The notes under the pieces were generated by a model, which saw only the letters and a program-made list of their open reading frames with translations, was not told the origin of the DNA and did no database searches. Below are positions 35,561 to 46,570 of a stretch of 64,000 nt of DNA, piece after piece (position 1 is the stretch's first letter; each line of letters begins with the position of its first letter). The stretch is from Bimastos eiseni (Eukaryota; Annelida; Clitellata; Crassiclitellata; Lumbricidae). Location of the stretch: NCBI GenBank assembly GCA_959347315.1, contig OY365817.1, positions 2,011,295-2,075,294 on the forward strand, read 5' to 3'. A program made the translations under genes and the position numbers.

Positions 35561-36303
35561 AATTTTAGGAAAGGCAAATTTCTATAGGAATATTTTCCCA
35601 TGATAAGTACCCCGAACAGTATTTGCACGGGTGTATATGCGGGCGCAAGAGGTCGAATGTCTGGTGAATTACAATATAGCCAATAGCCAATAGTCACATT
35701 CCGAGGAAAACTTTATAAATTGCCAACAGAAGACCTCCTCTGTCTTTGCCAAACATAAATCCCATATTTGAAGAGTCATTACCTCCTCAATTTTAATTAA
35801 CAATTTTAAATTACATATACAAAAGGCATCCACATTTGGAGGAATGATTACTCGTGAAAATAATTGTACATCAGTTTATCACTTATTCACAGATGTCGTC
35901 CCCGACTTTAAATTTGGTTTCTGATATTAAATATGACGTTTTAAACGTCCAGAGGCAATATTTCGTTTTACAGACGTAATTACTCGCCATTGGGCCCCTC
36001 ATGTGTGCTGTGCTATTTGTTACTGAGGACTAACGCAGTGGTTGAATGGCAAACTGAGGAAGATGCCTTTTGCTGTACGCTATTGTGTAGCGTGAACCAA
36101 CGAATCTCAAAGTTGTCTCACTCCTTCTTGGCTTAGTTTCGACATAGGCCCTACCAAATACAGTTTCTTCTTACATCTTGGGAACAGTCGTGATGATGCC
36201 AGCCACTATGGTCGAAAAATTGGCCTAAGCGAGACGATACCAAATCAGGTAGATACAACGTGAGGCACATGCTGTTATTAGACAGTCAGAAAGTCTTTCT
36301 TTC

Positions 36304-36815
36304 ACAATGGGACTCATAAAGAATTACGTGAAGACAATGAAACAATGGAACAGCATCTCAGAAATGAGTTTTGCATTTGAGAAAAGTGAAATCAAACTTT
36401 AAACTGGATGTATTTGTCGGTCCCGAAATTCGTGAACTGATGCGTGACGATGAGTCTACAAGTAACCTGAAACCAGCTGAGTTAGCAGCCTAGGAAGCAT
36501 TTGTGCTCGTTGTCAAGGGCTTTCTGGATAATCACAGAGCAGAGAATAATGTGAAATTGTAGAGAAACTGCTGACATCATATGAGTTTATGCTAGAATGT
36601 CACTGAAGATGCACTTTCTACATTCTCATCTCGATTTCTTTCCACCCAATCTGGGCGATATCGTTTTAAGCAAATGGGAAAGGTTCCATCAAGATATAAA
36701 GGGGATGGAAAGCAGATATCAAAGGAAATAAAATCCCTGTATGAGAGGAGACTATTGTTGGTTCTTGCAACGACAGATGGATGTGTCTTACAAGCACAAA
36801 AGCAAATGTGTAAAA
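36304..36815 (+). pseudogene. Decayed gene of a multicopy TE-associated family
   Basis: Conserved-looking blocks in three frames: GLIKNYVKTMKQWN (from about 36309), VFVGPEIRELMRDDE (36410-36454), GFLDNHRAEN, then MSLKMHFLHSHLDFFP (36597-), ERFHQDIKGMESRYQ and GDYCWFLQR (about 36750). I recognise this block order (LGLMKN-V, FVGPxIR, NMSLKMHFL-SHLD-FP, GERFHQDI, ADYCW) from an uncharacterised multicopy protein family in many invertebrate genomes, thought to travel with transposons; its biochemical role is unknown to me. There are in-frame stops after LAA and NVKL and at 36729-36731, and a frameshift before 36597. It is not functional. Confidence 0.65.
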
Positions 36816-37233
36816 CATTTTTGAATACTTTGCTTTTGCTAATATAGAAGTTGGGATTAGAATGACATAAGTGTTCATCAGCATGTGTCTTGTAAATATT
36901 TTGGGGTGGGGGGTTTAACAGTAAATACATTGATCAAAGACTCTCTTGACTTTAAATACACCAACAAATCAGTCATAGTTTTGTTGCAAAGTGTCCATAA
37001 ATTTAATTATAAGTACATTGTGAATGTACGCATAACTAAATATTTGGGTGTTCCTTTGAAACCTCGCATACCAATTTTCTCAAAAACGTGACGTGATAGA
37101 GAAAAACCAAGAACACCAATGGATTCAGCATGCCAAATTCCATATGGAACAGCTGAATTTCCTTCAGTAGCAAAAAAAGGTAAAAAATTTTGGCCAGTGG
37201 TTATAATTCAATTAATACTTTTGTTACGTAAAG

Positions 37234-37284
37234 GGCCTTCGGGCAGAGAACTCATCATCGTCATCATCATCATCATCACCATCA
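37234..37284 (+). mobile_element. 51-bp truncated SINE (ATC-tailed)
   Basis: GGCCTTCGGGCAGAGAACTC and (ATC)n match the 3' end of the SINE at 47870-48080. An exact 10-bp target duplication TTACGTAAAG flanks it (37224-37233, 37285-37294). This is a retrotransposed copy truncated almost to its tail. Confidence 0.85.
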
Positions 37285-38099
37285 TTACGTAAAGTATAAC
37301 CTGTGACCTTTAATCATTTGCACAATGTGTAAGTGGTCGTACGAAGGTATGACTTATAACTCGTCCAGAAAGTACATACATAAAATGACGTATGGAATTA
37401 TTGATATAATTATGATGACGGATAGAATAGGCAGAAGGATGCTTGATGACTTAAATATCATCGTTTAGTATTCGACACATTGACGCACACGATATAAAAA
37501 ACTATTGCGGAACTAAGCTTTAACGATCCGCTCACATAAAAAAATACGACACGGAACAGATGTCTGGCCGGAATGGAACAACCAGGTCACCCTGTACAGC
37601 TGAGCGAAGAGATCCAGGGTCTTACATGGAACTCCCAGAGATAAGGTGAAGCACAATCCGAAGGGCTATTGATCCTAACCTCCTCCAGTGCAGTTCCAAC
37701 GGAACGAAACTGGATATATAACCAACAATTTGTACACATCCAACCGACGTTCAAGATAACCTACACTTGGTCAAGGCAGGAAGGCGTTGCTGCTGCTATC
37801 TGCGGCAGTCTAATAGATGCCTTGTTAATCTTACCAACTAGGTTAGAACAACGAGATTAATTAAAACCATGGTATGCTACTATTTGTCAGTAGGCTAGTG
37901 ATAGTAACAAGAAAAATAATGTTGATAATAATAATTATTAGATGTGAGTAACAATAATGGTAATCTGAATAAGTAATAATACTAATAAACAATAAAATTA
38001 CAAATAACGTATTTTAATAATATTAATAATAACGTAATGATTCCTTTGATTCTTTTGGCCTGCAGAATTTGAGACAAAACAGTTTCCATGGACACACAT

Positions 38100-38560
38100 A
38101 TGAAAGTGCAAATCGCAAGAGTATACTGAAAGAGTACAATGGAGGAGTGACAGTGGAGGAGTACAATGGAAGAGTATAATAGTGGACGAGAGCAATTTGA
38201 AATAGCACACTGGAATAGTATATTGGAAAAGGATATAGGAAGAGTAAATAAACAAAGAGTTTACTGAAAGAGTAACTGGTAGAACATATTGTAGGAGTAC
38301 ACAGGAATGTATGTTCGAAGAGTAGCCTGGAAGAGTATACCAGAGGAATACATTGTGATCCAGTGTATTGTCCTCCTAGACACAGTGTAGTCCTCCAAGA
38401 CACACTCTTCCACTATGCTTGTCCAACATACTCTTCCAGGATACTAGAAGAGTATGCTGGCGAGCGTCATGGAAGAGCATGTCTTGGAAGTAAGAGTGTG
38501 CCTAGGAGGCCGTATGTTGAAATAGCATGCTGGCAGAGTGTACTCGAATTCAGCCACCCT
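38100..38560. repeat. Degenerate minisatellite with an inverted half
   Basis: Loose repeats of GGAAGAGTATACTGG / GGAGGAGTACAATGG. Between about 38362 and 38440 the motif runs on the other strand (ACTCTTCC), so 38362-38440 and 38449-38525 form arms of a palindrome. Confidence 0.7.
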
Positions 38561-39359
38561 ATGAGAGGCCAGTTGTAAGTTAGGCGCACAAACTATGATA
38601 TGTCGAAAGGAACACATTGACACAATATTGTGGCCTCGGCAGGAAACGAGAAAACTCGTGAGTAGTGGACTTATTAACATTCTGCATCACCCGGTACCTT
38701 AGTGAAATAAGGCTAAATACTTATATTATGGTTCAAAATATATGCATCCTTCCGAATGTAAAAATATCATATTGTTGGAAATGTCATATCAGTCAAATCT
38801 ATACAAATTTCGATTTCATACGACAATGACACCAGAAGCAACAATGTAACGTTAAACTGTAGGAGTAGATCGAAACAGATTAAGAACTTAATGCAAAATC
38901 AGATAGTCATGCGAGGAAACATGCGAGGAAACGCCAGCGGCTGACAGCGGAGGACACTCGACGACGTCTCGGACTCGAGTCTCGTCTCCTCTCTAAGACT
39001 AAGGAGACCAGGTCTTCGTCTCCTTACTCCGTAGCTTAGTCTTTCTTAGTCTCAGACTACCAAGCGAACGTCACTGTCGTAATTAAAGGCCTTTTGGGCA
39101 TTCGCTCTTGGCTTTATTGCTATAGACATCTACATACACAATGCTGTATCATGAGCAAATAGAAACATTCATGAATGTACATGTATGTTGCAGCACATGT
39201 CTGTACACCCAAATATGTTGACATGCAGGCACGTATGAATAGACACATACATACATACCTCGACATGTACATTTACATAATAATACATGCAAATCATGCA
39301 TATCTGTATGAACATATATATTCATGCATACATATATATAAATTATAAGCTGGTGCATG

Positions 39360-39362
<3 letters not shown>

Positions 39363-39429
<67 letters not shown>
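39363..39429. repeat. (TA)n microsatellite
   Basis: About 33 uninterrupted TA units. It would be highly polymorphic. Confidence 0.95.
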
Positions 39430-39432
<3 letters not shown>

Positions 39433-40123
39433 GACAGCATGCGTGTGTGCATGCGTATACATGCATGTAAGCCCACACACAGACAGACACGGTACACGGT
39501 ACATACACATCTATTCATTCATGTAATAATCGCATTTAGAGGATGAATAACCAACTGGGTGTCCATTACGACGCAGGGCGTTTCGACATTTCCAGGAGGA
39601 ATGGTCAGACCCAAAACGATGACTACGGTGGTGAACACGGAATGTCTGTTTGTTTGTCTGCCTGCCTGCATGCTTGCCTGTCTGCTATGGCTGATATTAT
39701 AAGACGAATATTGCACATCCTCGGCTGCCTGTGTCCTGCCTATTTTTCACACAAAACGTATGTCATTTCTTATGTCTATGCTTTTCAGGATTTACAGAAA
39801 ATAAGAAAAGATGACTTAGGACAATCCATTATACAAACAAATCTGTTTAAATGAACCATCGGAAGTGATGGTTTGGACTTGGGACATGTATAACAGAGAA
39901 TACAAGTAGACTGAATTCCAAATTGAAACGATGAGAAGGCAGACCAATACTACACTTGATAGATATTATTATTGAGAACATAATAGCAATTGTACTGACA
40001 CTAAGGGCAGGAGTGGACTTGACTAATAACCCAGGAGGATTCAGATAACTTGGTCGTATCCATCCCGATATATATACACTTTTCTGGACTTTTGCTGGTG
40101 TCAGGTACAGTGACGACACCGAC

Positions 40124-40273
40124 GATGGTGGTGGCGTTGATGGTAGTGTTGATGGTGGTGTTGGTGGTGGTAATGGTGGTGGTAATGGTGGTGTTGATGG
40201 TGTTGGTGGCGGTGTTGGTGGTGTTGATGTTGGTGGTGGTGATGTTGGTGGTGGTGGTGATGATGATGATGAT
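40124..40273. repeat. TGG/TGA trinucleotide-rich repeat
   Basis: GGTGGTGTTGATGGT-type repeats ending in (GAT)n. Confidence 0.9.
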
Positions 40274-40279
40274 GATTTC

Positions 40280-41560
40280 GTGCATCAAGTGCCTTTCAAA
40301 ACGTTGTACTTGTGTGCATGTCAGTATGTAAGTAGGTCTATGTTTTAGTAAGTGTTTACGTTCGTTTATTCGTTTCTGTCAATATATTAGTAAACAGCTG
40401 CCTTCGTTCTTTGTGAAACTATGTTTTAGCAAGTCTTTGTTTATTCTATGGCAAATAATCAGCATGCTAGTGTGAATGAATGTATCCCTCACAGACACTC
40501 ATTGACAGTTGCGCGCTTCTGTTAATCCCTCAAATTGTGTAAATATGATTGTATGGACCATGCGTCGGTGTGTTTGTCTGTGTGCAATTAGGTCTCCATA
40601 TGCCTATACGTATGCGTCGAGTGTGTGTTCGTACGCTTGCTTGTACGCCTGCCTTTCGGCGTTTACTGCTGCGTTTCTGCGCTTGCGTTTATAGGGTGGT
40701 TGTTCCGGATATATATTTCCATGTTCCTTGTACGCTGCCTTGGCAAACACAACCAGGCGTCTATATGTATCGGATGTTGTGCTGAAGCAGGCAGCAGCGG
40801 AGGTCTAAGCCCGTCTGTCATCGGGTCCAAGGCTTCTCACTCAAGGGTCCCACCGCCAGTCGATGCCTACGTCCGCGTACGTTCGCACAAGTGGCCCGGC
40901 TTTTCCCTCACCAATGAAAGGAATCGAATTCACTCCCCCGTCCTACACCAACGCGGGCCACCCACGACGACGCTTAACGCGATGACGTTATGGCTGTGTC
41001 ATCGGTGACGACATACGTCACGTGGACACTCGAAAGCGATGGAGAAACTGACCAATTACGGTCAGCGGCATTAATCAATAGAACGATGATAAAAGCAGTC
41101 AACGTCAGTTGATTGACAGACAGTTCCCCGATTATAACGTGAACTCAATAACAAACCGCAGCTATTCCGAAAGCGACGGATAATCGCTCCATATTATTAC
41201 TTATTTATGCTCAATGATACACAATAATTATTGTTGACCATTAATAAATCTATGTTATAATAATTACTTAAATCGCATGATATAAGTGCGTGCGTCTGTC
41301 AGTCCGCAGCCCCGGGTCCAGTAACTTTTCGCGAGTCGGGTGCTGTTTTTTCGTTACAAGAGGATTGCATAATGTAAATAGATGTTTGATGCGCGTTTAA
41401 AAATCGTTTCATTCACGTCTGTGTAAGTATTATGCAGTTATTAAAACTAAATAAATCGTGTAATGTAGCCTAAGTATAGGCCTAATTATTAAAATGAAAT
41501 GCACCCTTAATGGATGAAGCTCGATTTTTATCGGTTGAATCTCCGTTACTAATATACGGA
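40280..41560. other. Sequence without recognised genes
   Basis: No known gene. Plus-strand ORFs at 40509-41008 lack family features. Confidence 0.35.
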
Positions 41561-41799
41561 TGTAAACAACGTTGTTCAGAGGTAAGGTTGCCAACCTTCC
41601 TGGAATGGCCGGGACAGTCCCGGATTCGACCCAGGGTAATGCTTATTTTGTACCGGAAAGCCAGGAATACGTATTCTAAGTTACTGTATGCAAAAGATCA
41701 TGCGATTATCCAACTTCAAGCAGCATTAGCAATACTGTAATGCAACATCTTAATTCTCAATGTTTTGATCATCGCGGATTTCGGGACAAGTAGTGTACT

Positions 41800-43065
41800 T
41801 ATTGCGAAGCGAACGAAGATCGTCGTCAGCACCGCTAAGATTGCCGGCAATCGACAGGACACCGCTAACTGTACCCCACCGGTTTTCCACTTTACTGACT
41901 ACAGACTGTCTACCAAGGTTGCCAGTACCAGTGCGGAGCTACGCTGCTCCATTCTCACCTCTCCACCAAAATCCTGCAGCATGTGAACCTGACTCACTCC
42001 CGACGTTTCTGCTGAGTTTGTCGACATTCTAGGCTCACTTTGTTTCTCACTCTTCTCTGCAACCGATCTATCCAGAACGAGGTTCTGGTTCCTATCCTCA
42101 AGTGTAGTGGACTTTATTCATCTGATCCCGTCAATTTCGATCGATTGCAAATGTTACATGTATCTCGAAAACCATCGAAACAATTGTTGCCTACAGAGGT
42201 GTAACAAGGTTTTGAAATGTGAGTCATAATTTTAAAAAAATAGGGCGAAGCGCAACATTTTTTTTTCCCACCCACTTTTTGAATTTTGCTCCCCCCCAAA
42301 AAATTGAAAAATGGGGAGCACAAATTATCTTAACAAAAGTATTCTTAAAAATCCATTGGATAAACATAAAAAAGAACCGATTTGGGGGCACATGAGGGGC
42401 ACTGAGAACTAAAACTGGGGCGGCTTTGTCCCCCAGTTTCAAAACTGGAAGGCCGGTGCCCCCCTGCCCCCTCGCTTGTTACACCCCTGGTTGCCTACAA
42501 GCTCACTGTTTATTTAGAGTTAAATAAGTTGCTTCCGAAATGCCAATTATGGTTTCGGAAAGGTCACTCCACTGAGACGCTGTTACTCCGTCGACTCCTT
42601 TCCAACATTTTTGGGGCTATAGACCTGTTTGGCGTCAGTTCCGCTTTTCACATTATGTCGATCAAGATGTTTTTGCTTCTGCGGTAAAAGATTTCGTTTG
42701 ACCTGCCTGGTTACATTTTCAGCTGTTTGACATCATTCGTTAGGGAGTTCTTCATTTGTGTGGTTCATTGGTACTTCAAGTTGACGTGGCTCCCTGCCCC
42801 TCGTCATCATGGCCTTCCTCGTGGCTCGGTGATGGACGTCATCCACTCTTTTTAAATTGCTTCTGTTCTTAAAATTCCATTGCTGTGCTGGGTCACCTTT
42901 AGGTCTACAATGATGGCGTTTAAACCTACATGCACACTGCATGGCTTCCAATGCCTCTTCTGCTGTTCGGGCAATGAGTCAGACGCTAGCTGACCTCGAG
43001 ATTTGGATGTGGACAAACCGCTTGCAACCCAATCCATCAGAAACTTTCATTTCATAAGCCTAGCG
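41800..43065 (+). pseudogene. CR1/L2-like LINE reverse transcriptase, decayed
   Basis: Blocks in changing frames: SPPKSCSM (about 41955) and DSLPTFLL, as in the SPxKSCxLDPxPTxLL segment before the RT. VSRKPSK... leads into the break, then KLTVYLELNKLLPKCQ and FRKGHSTETLLLRLLSN (from 42499), the HSTETALL block of CR1/L2 RTs. GLPRGSV (about 42811) stands for the GxPQGSV block, and HCMASN...WTNRLQPNPSET (about 42930-43055) for the segment after the YADD motif. Several stops and frameshifts make it inactive. The insertion at 42194-42489 splits the RT between IVAY and KLTVY. Confidence 0.75.
42194..42489. mobile_element. Non-autonomous hAT element inside a LINE
   Basis: A 296-bp element with an exact 8-bp duplication GTTGCCTA (42186-42193, 42490-42497). 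Ends CAGAGGTGTAACAAG and, inverted, CAGGGGTGTAACAAG (14 of 15 match). Poly-T, poly-C and CCCC-rich interior, no ORF. Confidence 0.92.
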
Positions 43066-43326
43066 GGATGCGGTTTGTTTATGTTTGATGCGATTATCTT
43101 TAGTTTTTGAATGGATGTGAACAATGAACTGCATATATCATTCATCATAGTGGGAACTGGGAAATGTCCCGAAATGGGTTTGTTCAGAGTTGGCAACCCT
43201 ATTCAGAGGGCGTTTCACGAGTAACCATTGCGACGGCCGCTCAATTTCCTTGCCTTCGGGGCGCAAGTTGTAGCCATCCTGTGCAATGGGAGGAAACGGG
43301 TTGAATCGTGAACTATTCTATTTTTC

Positions 43327-43357
43327 GACCCGTGATTCTTCACGGGTTAAAAGCTAG
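43327..43357 (+). mobile_element. Helitron-like 3' terminus
   Basis: ACCCGTGA-TTCT-TCACGGGT is a perfect 8-bp hairpin, followed by TAAAAG and CTAG, then T. It is nearly the same as 34506-34534, including the GCTAGT end. Confidence 0.5.
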
Positions 43358-43739
43358 TGTAATTATAATGATCAAAACCAAAATCATTACATAAGGAGCA
43401 GAAAGATTGGCCAACCAATAATGGTTGAGGAGCAGAAGCCGCCCGTGCACCAGCATCAAGTAAACATGGGCTGAATAAAGAATATACAATTACAATGACT
43501 ATACAGGTATAAACTATATGCATTAGGTGTGTGTGCGTGATTGTGTACTCCTGTTTCCAAAAGTACATACGGAGCGTCGGTAATTTTTATTGTACATGCT
43601 GAATGACTCTGTCGGAGTAATTTATACTGCGCCAGGTTCACAACTGGATTTGTTCTTTTCCCAGTCGCCTGGAGATTTCCTTTGTCACGCCATCTTGCAG
43701 TAAAGTAGGGTAAATAAAAGCCATTTATTCTGAGTCAAA

Positions 43740-44430
43740 ATCAAAAAATTATGTGCCACTCTCGCTTTCTCCTTTACTCCCTCTCATTATATGTATATGT
43801 CTCTCTATCTCTGTCCCTCCCTCCTTCCCTGTCTCTCTTTTGATCTCCTGATATGCCACTCTCTCTCTCTCCCTTCTTCCCTTTCAATCTGTGTAAATGT
43901 CTCTCTGTCACTCTCGATGTATTGCTTTCTATGTCTTTTTGCCCTGTCCATCAATACTAACCCAGCATCGTCCTCCCATTCCATCCACCTTTTTTTCCTC
44001 TTCCTCCTCATCTTCTCCTCTCTCCATTCTATGTGTCCCTTTCCTCGCAGTAGACAACCTCTCCGCTGGCATATAATTCTCCAAGTCAACCATCCATCCA
44101 GCATGAGAGCCTGCTTGGCTGGTGGGTGACTCGTCATTAATCAACCCCGATTCATTCTATGCCCAGCGACGACGCCACCCGCTTCCCATCTTCCCAGCAA
44201 ACCATCCGGTTAACCCTTCACCCCATAACCCATCGTTTCACCAGCCACTCACTCACCCACTCAACCACCGACCCGTCTGTCAGCAGGCTGTCACCAACAT
44301 CGATACATCATCCTCGTCGATGTATCGTTGCGCGCCCGCAATAAGTCGGGACTATTTACGATCGCGCAACCATTTCCTCCTTGACTTTCTACAAGTTCCG
44401 CATTAATCACTCGATGAAGTCTCGAATCAG
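43740..44430. other. Pyrimidine-rich sequence without genes
   Basis: CTCTCT-rich 43760-43920, then CCACC/CCATCC-rich. Overlapping ORFs on both strands are compositional. Confidence 0.5.
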
Positions 44431-44451
44431 AACCCCGTTATAAATACCCCG

Positions 44452-44510
44452 TTTTATATATATTATTATATATATATATAAATATATATATATTAATATA
44501 TATATATATC
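44452..44510. repeat. AT dinucleotide-rich repeat
   Basis: TATATATTATTATATATATA-type imperfect (TA)n. Confidence 0.85.
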
Positions 44511-44927
44511 TTCTGAGGTCAATGCTAATTTTAATATGCACATAGGAGCAGTAGTTATAATGCCATCATCTAACTCTGAGCTATCGTAAAATGGAACATT
44601 CGCAATCGGATAGACCAACATGAAAGCCAATTTCAGGGCCGATGCTGCGCACCCACGGAGTTCAAAATTCTATCCCAGGCAAAGCTGGGCTGTATATACT
44701 TTTAAGATGCTATATTAACGGCGGCGATAATGTCCATGGGTTGATTAAAAGCAAAGCATATTTTCAAAGAGAATCCAGTTCGAGTTCACAAGAATTCACC
44801 ACAAGACGATGAAGAGAGGAGGTGAAGAAATCTAGCGACAACAGCGACTTACTTGACCAACGGTCAAATGAAACACAGAGCTATAGGTTATAATATCTTA
44901 AAATATGTTTATAAATAATAATAATAT

Positions 44928-45360
44928 TCGTTTAATTTCAAATTGGCAAACCGCAATATGATTACAAGTACTGTACAGTATGAACAAATGATGACAAGTT
45001 ATTATAGAAGTCGTATTTTATTGTCGGCAGCCAGGGTCGTACAGAGGTATAATTGCGCCCTGTGCCTAGCATCAATCTGGCGCCCCACATTTTGAAAACA
45101 GTGCATTCTATGGAATAATAAGTTAGTCCATCCTGAAATTTTTGCTCTTTCCATATTTGCGCCCTGGGCCACGGCCCCGCTGTCCTTCCCCCGGCACGGC
45201 CCTGTCGGCAGCCACGCAAGGCGTCGATTACGCTATATGTAAAGTTATGACTAACGACGCCGTCATGCGAAATAAGGACTAGTCAACCTTACGGGATATG
45301 GTTATTGAATTCGGTTCCTCAGCTCCGGGCCCCAGTGTGTTATCTATTATTAAATGGCCC
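44928..45360 (+). repeat. Dispersed repeat, interrupted copy
   Basis: Same family as 34545-34800. It is split at 45032-45204 by a short transposon; removing that restores the alignment (GTCGGCAGCC then ACGCAAGGCG). Confidence 0.8.
45032..45204. mobile_element. 173-bp hAT-like MITE
   Basis: 8-bp duplication TCGGCAGC (45024-45031, 45205-45212). Ends CAGGGTCGTACAG and, inverted, CAGGGCCGTGCCG. Inner GCGCCCTG / CAGGGCGC motifs are also inverted. No ORF. Confidence 0.88.
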
Positions 45361-45378
45361 CACAATTGTAATGTAATA

Positions 45379-45430
45379 TAATCGAGCATTCATATAGCGC
45401 CCCCTGCAGACATCTACTCAGAGGCGCTCT
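45379..45430 (-). repeat. LINE/SINE tail, inverted
   Basis: CATTCATATAGCGCCCCCTG and GAGGCGCTCTCTACG resemble the GGCGCTATATAAAT tail on the opposite strand. Confidence 0.5.
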
Positions 45431-46389
45431 CTACGCTTGCCTAAATTATGTTAAATGTAGGCCTAATAGTGAACAAGTAAAATCTGTTAGCAAAACTATG
45501 CACAGTAAGTTGCAAAGAGTCGCCAGTCGTGGGCCAACCCACAAGCGTGGAACTAACCAACGGCTTCCCGTCGACAGCTGACGGATGGCATAATTGGTAA
45601 TTTGTTATTAGGGTTTATAAAACTTAAAGAGTTTGCGAAATCTGGAGAGGTTGTAATTTATCAAAAATGTCACCTTAAAATCTACTATAAGAAATGAAAT
45701 GACACTGGCTGTTACTCTCTGTGAAGCTATTCAACATAATAACACCCGTACAAAGTAATTAAAATTGATGGCGAGTATATTATTCTCTTGGAAATACCGT
45801 CATTTAATCTGATGTTAGAGATAAGGTGACTTCGATAATTATCACGACCTGTGGTTTTCATCTCACTTTCATATGCTCGTTGGCTCATGTGTGTGAGTTT
45901 GTGTCTGGGTGTGTGTGTGGGTGTGTGTGGGTGTATATGCGTATATTAAGCGTTTGTCTGTTCGTAAATCTGATAAATAAAGAAGACTTTCTGTGTGTCA
46001 CTCTGTCCGGCGATGCATTTCCAGTTTTAGAGGTATTCACTCGAAACCTTCGCCGTTCGCTCGGGGAACACCTCGGACAACCAGTGGAGGGGGGCGGCCG
46101 CCGTCTTCCTCCTCGCCAGGCCAGGGCCAAAAAAGCTGTCTTTACCCGGGTACCGGGTGCCCCAGCTAGTGCATGTATATGGAAAGCAATTATATTTTTC
46201 GTTTACTCACAATTACTCTGTCGGGATTGTTTGTACATTACAGATAACATATTCATTCGTTCTAACCCAATCAATTAACTTTCATTTTTCCTTGATTGTC
46301 TTATGAATGATTGCTAAGAAGAGACTTCAATGATAAGGTACAACTGCATAAGCTACCGTCGTCGTATTTGGTCAGACGTTTTTGGTAGA

Positions 46390-46570
46390 CGATTGATTAA
46401 GGCGTTCGTTTTGTAATGAGGAGAGTATACACTATAGGGGTTCGAGTCTCAACTCCGATGGTCACATTGCGAGGACGCTGAGCAAGTCCTTCACTTACAA
46501 ATGTTGAGCGCCATCGATTGGTGCTTGGTCCTATATACAGCCTAATACAGGTGCCCAATAAACGCCAAAA
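46390..46570 (+). mobile_element. tRNA-derived SINE (SINE-B)
   Basis: A-box-like TGATTAAGGCG (near 46395), B box GGTTCGAGTCT (46439-46449), body GTCACATTGCGAGGACGC then AGCGCCATCGATTGGTGC. The order and spacing are those of a pol III promoter with a SINE body. Confidence 0.75.

Larger units (their letters stand above)
41583..43201. mobile_element. hAT-like element carrying a LINE
   Basis: The ends TAAGGTTGCCAAC and, inverted, TAGGGTTGCCAAC lie inside an exact 8-bp direct repeat TTCAGAGG (41575-41582, 43202-43209). Most of the 1.6 kb interior is a LINE remnant that itself holds another hAT element (42194-42489). Confidence 0.75.

Noticed and set aside
44300..44335. Minus reading RYIDED, resembling the PDE1 segment VYIDETR
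   Set aside because: Neighbouring residues do not match and no splice sites fit; six residues can match by chance.
45826..46278. 150-residue plus ORF containing a GT-rich stretch
   Set aside because: It spans a (GTGT) tract and unrelated flanks; no family motif.
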